Part shown: positions 1 to 8,641 of the stretch, piece by piece
Position numbering within the stretch: the first letter of the stretch is position 1
Layout: the number at the start of each line of letters is the position of its first letter
Assembly: GCF_900142725.1 (NCBI RefSeq)
Contig: NZ_FRBW01000001.1
Coordinates: 1,054,001 to 1,118,000 of the forward strand
From: Roseibium suaedae
Lineage (GTDB): Bacteria; Pseudomonadota; Alphaproteobacteria; Rhizobiales; Stappiaceae
Reading direction: 5' to 3'
DNA length: 64,000 nt
Program-made: the position numbers and the translations under genes
The notes under the pieces: model-generated
Told to the model about the DNA's origin: nothing
Database searches by the model: none
Seen by the model: the letters and a program-made list of their open reading frames with translations, nothing else

Positions 1-3000
1 CCGCATTGGGCAGGATGCCGGGGGCAAAGAGTGGCGCTTCGGGGGCCTGGGCCTGCGCTTCTTCACGCTCTCCCGTTCTCCAGACGATCTTCAGATGGTG
101 CTGCAGCCGTTCCAGCAGTTCCTTCAGGCGGAAGGGCTTGACCAGGTAATCGTCGTGGAAGATCCGGTGCACCGGGTCACGGCCGCGCTCATCGGCACTG
201 GCGGAGATCATGATGATGACGGCTGCACCGTGGCCGGACTGGCGCAGCCTGCGGGCCAGTTCCCAGCCGGACATGCCTGGCATGCTGATGTCCAGCAGGA
301 AGACCTCGGGCAATTCCTCTTCGGCCAGCTCAAGGCAGGCCTTGGCATTTGGCACAGTGACGACCTTGAAGCCGAGCGGCACAAGGAAATCCCGCAGCAA
401 GTTGCGCTGGGCCGGATCATCGTCGGCAACCATGATGGTCTGGGTTGCCCCTTCGTAGCCGTAGATCTGCTTTTCTGCCGGGGCAGGGCGGTCCGGCGTC
501 TGGGCTGCAGACAGGAGCAGGCGGACCCTGAAGGTGCTGCCGTTGCCGAGACTGCTTTGCACGCCAATGTCTCCGCCCATCACTTCGGTGAGAAGCTTGG
601 TGATGGCAAGCCCCAGCCCGGTACCGGGAATGGAGCTGCTTTCTGCCGTCTCCACCCGCTCGAAGGGAATGAAGATCCGCTCCAGGTCCCGCTCGGCAAT
701 GCCGATGCCCGTGTCGATCACGGAAAACTCCGCGACCTGGTTCTGATAGCCGACCTTCAGGGTGACGCTGCCGAAATGGGTCCACTTGATCGCGTTGGAC
801 AGGAGGTTGATCAGGACCTGGCGCAAGCGCTTCTCATCGCCATAGACATGGATCGGCAGGTTGCCGGAAGGCAGGAAGCGGAACTCGATGGACTTGGCAT
901 CCGCCTGCAGGCGGAACATGTCGACGATCTGGGTCAGAAAATCCTGCAGGTTGAACCTGTCGCGGTAGATGGTCAGATGGCCCGCCTCAATCTTGGAAAT
1001 GTCGAGCAACCCTTCGATCAGCCCGGCCAGATGATCGGAGGAATGGCGGATCACCTTGATCGCATCGCGCCTGCGGGCAGGAATATCCGGATCTCGCTGG
1101 ATCAGCTGGGCATAGCCGGAAATCGCATTCAGCGGCGAACGCAGCTCATGGGAGATGCCGATCAGATACCGGCTCTTGGCCTGATTGGCCGCTTCCGCGG
1201 CTTCCTTGGCCTTTTGCAGTTTCCGATCGGTACGGCTGTGGGCGCGGATTTCCCGCATCAACAGGCTGGTCTGACGCCGGGTTTCCTCATTGGCGACCTT
1301 GCGGCTCTCGTGAACCAGAACGAAAAGCCAGGCCATGACGCCGGAGATGATCAGGAGAATGAAGAAGACCTGTGTGAGGGCCTGGCCGATGCCAAGCCGT
1401 GAGCCTGCAAGCGTGCCTGGTTCCGTGTGGAAATAGACGAAGGAGAGGATGCCGCCGAGCGCCAGGGCGACAATCAGCATGATGCCGAGATAGAGCCCGA
1501 GCCGGGAGGCAAGCCTTACGGCGATGGTCTCCGGCAACACCGTCTTGAAGAAGACTTTCAACTGGTCGCCGAGGCGGGCTTCCTTCTTGCAATCATCCTC
1601 GCAGCGGGCATCGAGCGAACAGCAAAGCGAGCAGATCGGGCCCGTGTAGACCGGGCAATGGGCCATGTCCTCGGTCTCGAAACTGTGCTCGCATATGCAG
1701 CACTTGAGCATGGCCGGTGCCTTGCCTTCCGGGGTCAGGAACGGCTCTTCCTTGCGGGCCAGATAGTAGCGGCCCTTGGTGGCATAGGCGATCAGCGGCG
1801 CCAGAACGATGGCACCAGCAAGGGCGATATAGCTGGCAAAGGCGCGGGGGATATCCCCCAGAATGCCGGAATAGGCGACGAGGGCCAGCAGGCTGGCAAT
1901 GGTCATCGAGCCGAGGCCGACCGGATTGACGTCATAAAGATGCGCCCGCTTGAACTCGATATGAGGCGGGCTGAGCCCCAGCGGCTTGTTGATCACCAGA
2001 TCAGCGAAGATGGCGCCGATCCAGGCAACGGCCACGATGGAATAGAGCCCGAGGGTCCGGTCAAGCGCCTTGTAGACGCCGAGTTCCATCAGGAGCAGGG
2101 CAATCACCACATTGAACACCAGCCAGACCACGCGGCCCGGGTGGCTGTGGGTGAGCCGGGAGAAGAAGTTCGACCAGGCAATCGACCCGGCATAGGAATT
2201 GGTCACGTTGATCTTGATCTGGCAGACGATCACGAACACGCCGGTAAGGGCCATGGCCATTTCCGGTGAGGCCATCTGCTTGAAGGCGACCAGATACATA
2301 TGGGTCGGTTCGACGGCGAGATTGGGCGCCACGCCATTGGACAGGGCCAGCACGACCAGAAACGAGCCCAACAGCAGCTTCAAGGCACCGATCACGATCC
2401 AGCCCGGACCTGCCGCCAGCAGGGCCAGCCACCATTTGGCCCGCTTGCCCCGCCGCTCGCGCGGCAGGAAGCGCAGGAAGTCGACCTGCTCGCCGATCTG
2501 GGCAATCAGTGAGAACACCACGGCACTGGCCGAGCCGAAGAGAAGCACGTTGAAGGAGCCGCTCTCGTCTCCGAACCTGCCGGTGAAGGACTGCCATTCC
2601 TCGACCGGAGCGATGCCTTGCCAGGCGAGAAACAGGAACGGCAGAATCTGCAGAACCACCCAGAGCGGCTGGGTGTAGACCTGCAGCCGGCTGATCAGCG
2701 TGATGCCGTAGATCACCATGGGAATGATCACCAGGGCGCAGATCAGGTAGCCGATATTGAGCGGAATGCCGAGGAAGAGCTCCAGCGCCGTCGCCATGAT
2801 TGCGGCTTCCAGGGCGAAGAAGATGAAGGTGAAACTCGCGTAGATCAGCGAGGTGACCGTGGAGCCGATATAGCCGAAACCTGCTCCCCGGGTGAGGAGG
2901 TCGATATCGACCCCGTATTTGACGGCGTAATAGGAAATCGGCAGGCCGGTGAGGAAAATCAGCAGTCCGACGCAGAGGATGGCCGAGACGGCATTGGTGT

Positions 3001-3205
3001 AGCCGTAATTCAGGGTGATCGAGGCGCCGATGGCCTCCAGGGCGAGAAAGGAAATCGCGCCAAGGGCGGTGTTGGCCACCCGGATGGCTGACCATCTCCG
3101 CCCGCTCTTGGCGGTGAAGCGAAGTGCGTAGTCCTCAAGGGTCTGGTTTGCGACCCATTGATTGTATGTCCGGCGCAAGCGTACGACCCGCTGATGACCT
3201 GCCAT
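1..3205 (-). CDS. Hybrid sensor histidine kinase with N-terminal permease-like domain (3' end outside window)
   Basis: A large membrane-bound hybrid kinase of which 1068 codons lie in the window, with no stop before base 1. Residues about 40-470 are a multi-pass membrane domain resembling NCS1 (purine/cytosine permease) transporters. Residues about 497-540 form a Cys-rich cluster (CCIC, HCP, ICSLCCSLDARC, DDCK) that probably binds metal. A further one or two membrane helices follow (about 550-625). The kinase core has the H-box ISHELRSPLNAI with H686, an N-box (RQVLINLLSNAIKW, about 800) and a G-box (GTGLGLAI). It is followed by a receiver domain with phospho-acceptor D972 in LLDISMPGMSG. The start is the ATG at 3205. 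It is divergent from the urt/fmd transport operon, so it may sense urea, amides or nitrogen status; that role is inference. A further C-terminal domain beyond the window cannot be excluded. Confidence 0.9.
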   Translation of the reverse strand, partial: MAGHQRVVRLRRTYNQWVANQTLEDYALRFTAKSGRRWSAIRVANTALGAISFLALEAIGASITLNYGYTNAVSAILCVGLLIFLTGLPISYYAVKYGVDIDLLTRGAGFGYIGSTVTSLIYASFTFIFFALEAAIMATALELFLGIPLNIGYLICALVIIPMVIYGITLISRLQVYTQPLWVVLQILPFLFLAWQGIAPVEEWQSFTGRFGDESGSFNVLLFGSASAVVFSLIAQIGEQVDFLRFLPRERRGKRAKWWLALLAAGPGWIVIGALKLLLGSFLVVLALSNGVAPNLAVEPTHMYLVAFKQMASPEMAMALTGVFVIVCQIKINVTNSYAGSIAWSNFFSRLTHSHPGRVVWLVFNVVIALLLMELGVYKALDRTLGLYSIVAVAWIGAIFADLVINKPLGLSPPHIEFKRAHLYDVNPVGLGSMTIASLLALVAYSGILGDIPRAFASYIALAGAIVLAPLIAYATKGRYYLARKEEPFLTPEGKAPAMLKCCICEHSFETEDMAHCPVYTGPICSLCCSLDARCEDDCKKEARLGDQLKVFFKTVLPETIAVRLASRLGLYLGIMLIVALALGGILSFVYFHTEPGTLAGSRLGIGQALTQVFFILLIISGVMAWLFVLVHESRKVANEETRRQTSLLMREIRAHSRTDRKLQKAKEAAEAANQAKSRYLIGISHELRSPLNAISGYAQLIQRDPDIPARRRDAIKVIRHSSDHLAGLIEGLLDISKIEAGHLTIYRDRFNLQDFLTQIVDMFRLQADAKSIEFRFLPSGNLPIHVYGDEKRLRQVLINLLSNAIKWTHFGSVTLKVGYQNQVAEFSVIDTGIGIAERDLERIFIPFERVETAESSSIPGTGLGLAITKLLTEVMGGDIGVQSSLGNGSTFRVRLLLSAAQTPDRPAPAEKQIYGYEGATQTIMVADDDPAQRNLLRDFLVPLGFKVVTVPNAKACLELAEEELPEVFLLDISMPGMSGWELARRLRQSGHGAAVIIMISASADERGRDPVHRIFHDDYLVKPFRLKELLERLQHHLKIVWRTGEREEAQAQAPEAPLFAPGILPNA

Positions 3206-3641
3206 ATAACCCCAGCCCCAAGTCGATCCTGCCGTAGACGTTGCTTTTTGTGCGATGCCGCAGAAATGGCATCGCCATCGCCTAATTTCGAAGCAGATAT
3301 TGCGTGTAGTGCACCTGATTTCTGTTTTTGATTTGTAATAAGCAATTACCGTGCCGGTGTTTGTCTGTCTTTTGAACTGTTTCCAGAATGTAAGTTTTAG
3401 AAATATTCAAATGAAGATAGGCGGCTGAAATGATTTTCAGTCGCCGTTCAAACATGAATATTTATACGTTGTTCTGTCAGATTTCCGTAGTCTTGGACAT
3501 CGGTCGGAAAATTGGAATACGTCAATTAACCCACAGCAACTGACGCATTGCGGCACTGCACCATTTTCCGCGAGCCTCCTCTCATGCGGTGCGCCGATGC
3601 CGGCCCCGCACCTGCAGCTCACACAGGAGGTGGCGACATCC
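3206..3641. promoter_or_regulatory. Divergent intergenic region between sensor kinase and urtA
   Basis: This 436-bp region, clearly AT-richer than its flanks, separates the head-to-head sensor kinase and urtA and must carry both promoters. An imperfect hairpin is visible at 3419-3445 (GGCGGCTGAAA pairing with TTTCAGTCGCC around a short loop). No unambiguous -35/-10 pair or known riboswitch was recognised. The urtA Shine-Dalgarno AGGAGG lies at about 3626-3631. Confidence 0.5.
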
Positions 3642-4901
3642 ATGACTAACAACGGCAGAAAGACCGGCCTTGGCTCGACCAGGCGCGGCGTGATCCTCGG
3701 GGCAGCGACGGCTGTCGCTCTAACCGCTTTCTCTCAGTTCGGTGTCGGCAAGGCGCATGCGGACGATGCCAACACCACCGGTCTGGCGGTCACCGCTGAT
3801 ACGGTGAAGGTCGGTATCCTTCACTCGGTGACCGGCACGATGGCGATTTCCGAAACCGGCTCGGTGCAGGCGGAAAAGCTGGCCATCGAGCAGATCAACG
3901 CCATGGGCGGTGTTCTGGGCCGCAAGATCGAGTTCGTCCAGGAAGACGGCGCGTCCGATTGGCCGACCTTCGCCGAAAAGGCCAAGAAGCTGCTCGTGCA
4001 GGACAAGGTGGCGGCCGTGTTCGGGTGCTGGACGTCCGCATCGCGCAAGGCGGTTCTGCCGGTGTTCGAACAGTATAACGGCATGCTCTATTACCCGACC
4101 TTCTATGAGGGCCTGGAAGAGTCTCCCAACGTGATCTACACGGGCCAGGAAGCAACCCAGCAGATCCTCGCCGGCATTGACTGGGTGGTGAAGGAAAAGG
4201 GCGCCAAGAGCTTCTACCTGCTCGGCTCCGACTATATCTGGCCGCGCACGTCCAACAAGATTGCCCGCAAGCACATCGAGAAGCTGGGCCTCAGCGTCGT
4301 GGGCGAGGAGTATTATCCGCTCGGTCACACCCAGTTCAATTCGGTGATCAACAAGATCAAGCTGAAGAAGCCGGACGTGATCTATGCGATCGTCGTGGGG
4401 GGCTCCAACGTTGCCTTCTACAAGCAGCTCAAGGCTGCCGGCATCGACATGACCAAGGAAAAGCCGGTTCTCATGACGATCTCGGTGACCGAGGATGAAA
4501 TTCTCGGCATTGGCGGTGAGAATATCGCCGGCGCCTATGCCACGATGAAATACTTCCAGTCCCTCGACAACGACAACAACAAGGCATTTGTCGAAGCCTT
4601 CAAGGCCAAGTATGGCGATGAGATCGTCATCGGCGACGTGACCCAGGCCGCCTATCTCGGCCCCTGGCTCTGGAAGGCTGCGGTTGAAAAGGCCGGCAGT
4701 TTCGACATCGACAAGATCAAGGCCGCGTCTCCCGGCATCGAGCTGACCACAGCGCCGGAAGGCTACGTCAAGATCCACGAGAACCACCACCTGTGGTCCA
4801 AGACCCGTGTCGGGCACGCCAAGGCTGATGGCCAGTATGAAGTGGTCTACGAGACCAAGGACCTGATGGAGCCGAACCCCTTCCCGGAAGGCTACCAATA
4901 A
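3642..4901 (+). CDS. urtA: Urea/short-chain amide ABC transporter, substrate-binding protein (UrtA/FmdD)
   Basis: The periplasmic binding protein of a type I branched-chain-amino-acid-like ABC importer, family Peripla_BP_5, 419 residues. The N-terminus has a Tat-like signal (RRGVILGAA followed by a hydrophobic stretch and AHA). The mature region has UrtA/FmdD hallmarks: VGILHSVTGTMAISE, FVQEDGASDWPTFAEKA and VFGCWTSASRKAVLPVFE. The ATG at 3642 was chosen because AGGAGG precedes it by about ten bases; an upstream in-frame ATG at 3597 lacks such a site. It heads the urtABCDE-fmdA-fmdB unit. UrtA family members bind urea, while FmdD of Methylophilus binds short-chain amides and urea. The downstream formamidase favours formamide or short amides as at least one substrate. 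Confidence 0.92.
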   Translation: MTNNGRKTGLGSTRRGVILGAATAVALTAFSQFGVGKAHADDANTTGLAVTADTVKVGILHSVTGTMAISETGSVQAEKLAIEQINAMGGVLGRKIEFVQEDGASDWPTFAEKAKKLLVQDKVAAVFGCWTSASRKAVLPVFEQYNGMLYYPTFYEGLEESPNVIYTGQEATQQILAGIDWVVKEKGAKSFYLLGSDYIWPRTSNKIARKHIEKLGLSVVGEEYYPLGHTQFNSVINKIKLKKPDVIYAIVVGGSNVAFYKQLKAAGIDMTKEKPVLMTISVTEDEILGIGGENIAGAYATMKYFQSLDNDNNKAFVEAFKAKYGDEIVIGDVTQAAYLGPWLWKAAVEKAGSFDIDKIKAASPGIELTTAPEGYVKIHENHHLWSKTRVGHAKADGQYEVVYETKDLMEPNPFPEGYQ

Positions 4902-5038
4902 GTCCTGACCTCCCCTCCGGCAGCTCCGGCTGCCGGCCCCTCGGGTGCTGCAGGACGCAGCCATTGCGGCACCCGTCTTTCCGAACCTCCCCCTTTTGAC
5001 TGGAGCATGGACCTGCTCCTCGGCATGGAGACGTGCGC

Positions 5039-5965
5039 ATGTTCGCCGATTACACCTGGTCGGAACTTGGTTCCATCTTCGCCATGCAGGGCTTTGCCGG
5101 GCTCATCCTGTTCTCGGTCTTTGTCCTCATGGCGCTCGGTCTCGCCATCATCTTCGGCCAGATGGGGGTCATCAACATGGCCCATGGCGAGTTCATGATC
5201 CTCGGGGCCTATGTCACTTATCTGTGCTCGCACATTGTCGAGAATTACGTTCCCAGCCTCTTCGGCGTTTATTTCTTCGGCGCGATGATCCTGGCCTTTT
5301 TCGCTTCGGCGGCGCTGGGCGCGCTGGTCGAATGGGCCCTGATCCGGCATCTCTACAAGCGTCCGCTGGACACGCTGCTGGCCACCTGGGGCCTCAGCCT
5401 CATGCTGCAGCAGGCCTATCGCTCGATCTTCGGCGCCCGTGAAGTCGGCGTCACCCTGCCGGACTGGCTGCTCGGTTCCGTTGCCCTGACCGATACGATC
5501 GAAGTGCCGATCAACGGCCTCTTCGTCATGGCCCTGACCCTGGTGATCGCGGTCGCCGTCTATTTCCTGATGTTCCGTTCCAGAATGGGCATGCAGACCC
5601 GCGCCGTGGTTCAGAACCGCGTCATGGCAGGCGCCGTCGGCATCAACACCGAGCGGGTCGACCGCAAGACCTTTGCCCTTGGCTGCGGCATCGCCGGGAT
5701 CGCCGGCAGCGCCTTCACCATGATCGGGTCCACCGGTCCGACCGCCGGCCAGCTCTATATCGTCGACACGTTCCTGATCGTCGTCTTCGGCGGCGCCGCC
5801 AGCCTCCTTGGCACCATCGCCTCGTCCTTCGCCATCAGCCAGGCCCAGTCGACCATGGAGTTCTTCCTCTCCGGGTCCATGGCCAAGGTGCTCACGCTGC
5901 TGACGGTCGTCGGCATCCTGATGCTGCGCCCCGAAGGCCTGTTCTCTCTGAAAATCCGCCGCTGA
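5039..5965 (+). CDS. urtB: Urea/amide ABC transporter permease UrtB (FmdE-like)
   Basis: An inner-membrane permease of the LivH type, 308 residues with about eight to nine hydrophobic segments. The family signature is clear: FGQMGVINMAHGEFMILGAY near the N-terminus and a GIAGIAG/GGAASLLGT region near the C-terminus, ending MLRPEGLFSLKIRR. ATG 5039 is preferred over GTG 5033 because GGAG at 5027-5030 is eight bases upstream of the ATG but only two from the GTG. It lies about 137 bp after urtA and 11 bp before urtC, and presumably forms a heterodimeric channel with UrtC. Confidence 0.92.
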   Translation: MFADYTWSELGSIFAMQGFAGLILFSVFVLMALGLAIIFGQMGVINMAHGEFMILGAYVTYLCSHIVENYVPSLFGVYFFGAMILAFFASAALGALVEWALIRHLYKRPLDTLLATWGLSLMLQQAYRSIFGAREVGVTLPDWLLGSVALTDTIEVPINGLFVMALTLVIAVAVYFLMFRSRMGMQTRAVVQNRVMAGAVGINTERVDRKTFALGCGIAGIAGSAFTMIGSTGPTAGQLYIVDTFLIVVFGGAASLLGTIASSFAISQAQSTMEFFLSGSMAKVLTLLTVVGILMLRPEGLFSLKIRR

Positions 5966-5976
5966 AGGGGGCTCAT

Positions 5977-7110
5977 ATGACCAACGGAAAAAGCTTTCTC
6001 TCCCGGCAGGATCTTCTCGCACTCGCGGTTCTCGCTGCCCTGCTGTTCATCGTTCTGCCCGTCTCCGTCGATATCTTCCGGCTCAATCTGGTCGGCAAGT
6101 ATCTGACCTATGCCTTCGTCGCCATCGGACTGGTGCTGTGCTGGGGCATGGGCGGGATCCTGAGCCTCGGGCAGGGCGTGTTCTTCGGCCTTGGCGGCTA
6201 TTGCATGGCCATGTTCCTCAAGCTGGAGGCCTCCACGCCGGAGGCCACCAAGATCCAGTCCACCCCGGGCATTCCGGACTTCATGGACTGGAACCAGCTC
6301 ACCGAGCTGCCCTGGTTCTGGGAGCCTTTCAAGAGCTTCGGCTTCACGCTTGCCGCGATCCTTATCCTTCCCGCCATCTTTGCCTTCATCGTCGGGGCAG
6401 CCATGTTCAAGCGCCGGGTGGGCGGGGTCTATTTCGCCATCATCACCCAGGCCATCGCTGCCATCCTGACCATCCTGATCATCGGTCAGCAAGGCTACAC
6501 CGGCGGCGTCAACGGCATCACGGATCTGCGCACGCTCATGGGCTGGGACATCCGCACGGACAGCGCGAAATACGTCTTGTATTTCCTCAACGGCGGTCTG
6601 CTGATGGCTGTCCTCGTGCTGTGCCTCTTCGTGCTGAAAAGCAAGCTTGGACGTCTTCTGGTCGCCCTGCGCGACAAGGAGGACCGGGTGCGGTTCTCCG
6701 GATATGACGTGGCAAATTTCAAGATCTTCGTCTTCTGCTTTGCCGCTGTCCTTTCCGCCATCGGCGGGGCCATGTTCACCCTGCAGGTCGGCTTCATGTC
6801 GCCGTCCTTCGTCGGCATCGTGCCGTCGATCGAGATGGTGATCTACTGCGCGGTCGGCGGACGCCTGTCCATCTTCGGAGCTGTCTACGGCACTCTGCTC
6901 GTCAACTGGGCCAAGACCACCTTTTCCGAAACCTTCCCGGAACTCTGGCTCTTCGGTCTCGGCGCGCTGTTCATCGCGGTTGTTCTGGTCTTCCCCAACG
7001 GTCTTGCCGGTGTCTACCGGGCCCAGGTCGCGCCCCGCGTCAAGAAGTGGCTGCACACCCGCAAGAGCGGTCCGGATGCCCCGGTCCAGGATCCCCAGGC
7101 GGCCGAATGA
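5977..7110 (+). CDS. urtC: Urea/amide ABC transporter permease UrtC
   Basis: The second inner-membrane permease, LivM type, 377 residues. The motif GMGGILSLGQGVFFGLGGY near residue 55 and the C-terminal VGGRLSIFGAVYGTLLVNWAK identify the family. The C-terminal tail is hydrophilic (HTRKSGPDAPVQDPQAAE) and probably cytoplasmic. An AGGGGG-like ribosome site precedes the ATG. It is 11 bp after urtB and 23 bp before urtD, in the same transcription unit. The loop around residues 80-110, carrying PEATKIQSTPGIPDF, is a typical UrtC feature. Confidence 0.92.
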   Translation: MTNGKSFLSRQDLLALAVLAALLFIVLPVSVDIFRLNLVGKYLTYAFVAIGLVLCWGMGGILSLGQGVFFGLGGYCMAMFLKLEASTPEATKIQSTPGIPDFMDWNQLTELPWFWEPFKSFGFTLAAILILPAIFAFIVGAAMFKRRVGGVYFAIITQAIAAILTILIIGQQGYTGGVNGITDLRTLMGWDIRTDSAKYVLYFLNGGLLMAVLVLCLFVLKSKLGRLLVALRDKEDRVRFSGYDVANFKIFVFCFAAVLSAIGGAMFTLQVGFMSPSFVGIVPSIEMVIYCAVGGRLSIFGAVYGTLLVNWAKTTFSETFPELWLFGLGALFIAVVLVFPNGLAGVYRAQVAPRVKKWLHTRKSGPDAPVQDPQAAE

Positions 7111-7133
7111 GCCAGGCATAGGAGCAATCGTCC

Positions 7134-7889
7134 ATGAATACGCTAGCCAACAACACGGACTTCCTCCTGTCGATCGAGAACCTCACGGTGTCCTTCGACG
7201 GCTTCAAGGCGGTCAACGACCTCAACCTCTATGTGGATGAGAACGAGATCCACGTGATCATCGGTCCGAACGGGGCAGGCAAGACCACGGTTCTGGACCT
7301 GATCTGCGGGCGGACAAAAGCTACGGATGGGTCAGTCAAGTTTCGCAACCGTGAGTTGACTTCCATGAAGGAGCACGAGATCGTTCGGGAAGGAGTGGGA
7401 CGCAAGTTCCAGAATCCCTCCATCTACGAGGACCTGACCGTGTTCGAGAACCTGGAGATTTCCTTCCCGCGCGGCCGCAACGTTTTTGGCGCGCTAACCT
7501 TCAAGCGGGATGAAGAGGTGGTCTCACGGGTGCGGGAAATCGCCGAAATGGTCTTTCTCGACACACTGCTCGACATGCAGGCAGCCCTGCTCAGTCATGG
7601 CCAGAAGCAGTGGCTGGAGATCGGCATGCTGCTGATCCAGGACCCGGAACTGCTGATGCTCGACGAGCCGGTCGCCGGCATGAGCGTGTCGGAGCGCAAG
7701 CAGACCGCCAAACTTCTCAACGAGATCACCAAGGGCCGGTCCGTGCTCGTGGTTGAGCACGACATGAAGTTCGTCGAGGACATCGCCCACCGGGTCACCG
7801 TCCTGCACCAGGGCAAGATCCTGTCCGAAGGCTCCATGGCCAAGGTTCAGGCCGATCCCAAGGTCATCGACGTCTATCTGGGTCATTAG
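7134..7889 (+). CDS. urtD: Urea/amide ABC transporter ATPase UrtD
   Basis: A cytoplasmic ATP-binding subunit, LivG type, 251 residues. Visible motifs are Walker A GPNGAGKTT, the Q-loop in GRKFQNPSIYEDLTV, a variant signature LSHGQKQW, Walker B LLMLDEP and the switch VVEHDMKFV. The LSHGQ signature in place of LSGGQ is usual for UrtD. It is followed after 10 bp by urtE; the two ATPases are expected to pair beneath UrtBC. An AGGAGC ribosome site lies before the ATG. Confidence 0.93.
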   Translation: MNTLANNTDFLLSIENLTVSFDGFKAVNDLNLYVDENEIHVIIGPNGAGKTTVLDLICGRTKATDGSVKFRNRELTSMKEHEIVREGVGRKFQNPSIYEDLTVFENLEISFPRGRNVFGALTFKRDEEVVSRVREIAEMVFLDTLLDMQAALLSHGQKQWLEIGMLLIQDPELLMLDEPVAGMSVSERKQTAKLLNEITKGRSVLVVEHDMKFVEDIAHRVTVLHQGKILSEGSMAKVQADPKVIDVYLGH

Positions 7890-7899
7890 GAGGCAGACA

Positions 7900-8589
7900 A
7901 TGCTCACAGTGGATCAATATCATGTCGCCTATGGCCAGAGCGAGGTTCTCCACGGCCTGGACTTCACCGTCGCCCCCGGCGAGATCGTCGCCATCATGGG
8001 CCGCAACGGCATGGGCAAGACGACGCTGATGAAGTCGCTCATGGGGATCGTGCCGACCAGCCACGGCAAGGCGCAAGTCGATGGCATCGACGTCACCGCC
8101 CTGAAGAGTTTCGACCGGGTGGCCAAGGGCATTGCCTATGTGCCCCAGGGCCGGATGATCTTTCCGAGCATGACCGTGCAGGAGAACATCGAGACTGGCC
8201 TGACTGTCTCCGGCCGTTCCAAGGTGCCCGAAGGCATCTATGAGCTGTTCCCGGTACTCCTCGAAATGAAGGGCCGGCGGGGCGGCAATCTTTCGGGCGG
8301 TCAGCAGCAGCAGCTTGCCATTGCCCGGGCGCTGGCCACCAACCCCAAGGTCCTGCTGCTGGATGAGCCGACCGAAGGCATCCAGCCCTCCATCATCCGC
8401 GAAATGGCCCGTGTTCTCAAACGCATCCGCGACGAGCGCGGCCTGTCGATTGTCGTTTCCGAGCAGGTGCTGTCCTTCGCGCTCGATGTCGCGGACCGCA
8501 TCCTCGTGCTGGAGAACGGCCGTCTTGTCCATGACGAGCCCCGCGCTAGCGTCAATGAAGAGAAGGTGGCCGCCTTCCTTTCTGTCTGA
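7900..8589 (+). CDS. urtE: Urea/amide ABC transporter ATPase UrtE
   Basis: The second ATP-binding subunit, LivF type, 229 residues. It has Walker A GRNGMGKTT, signature NLSGGQQQQLAIARAL, Walker B VLLLDEPTEG and a late His-less switch region (VVSEQVLSFAL) as is common in UrtE. It starts 10 bp after urtD with AGGAGG upstream. The next gene, fmdA, begins 52 bp after its stop, with no terminator between them, so the transporter and amide hydrolase are likely co-transcribed. Confidence 0.93.
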   Translation: MLTVDQYHVAYGQSEVLHGLDFTVAPGEIVAIMGRNGMGKTTLMKSLMGIVPTSHGKAQVDGIDVTALKSFDRVAKGIAYVPQGRMIFPSMTVQENIETGLTVSGRSKVPEGIYELFPVLLEMKGRRGGNLSGGQQQQLAIARALATNPKVLLLDEPTEGIQPSIIREMARVLKRIRDERGLSIVVSEQVLSFALDVADRILVLENGRLVHDEPRASVNEEKVAAFLSV

Positions 8590-8641
8590 TCCCGAACAGT
8601 CCCTCCGCGCCATGGGATGGCGCCAACCACAGGAGCAAACG

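Noticed and set aside
95-1402. Long plus-strand reading frame opposite the hybrid kinase
   Set aside because: Antisense shadow. The opposite strand encodes clear kinase and receiver motifs, and this frame has no recognisable domain.
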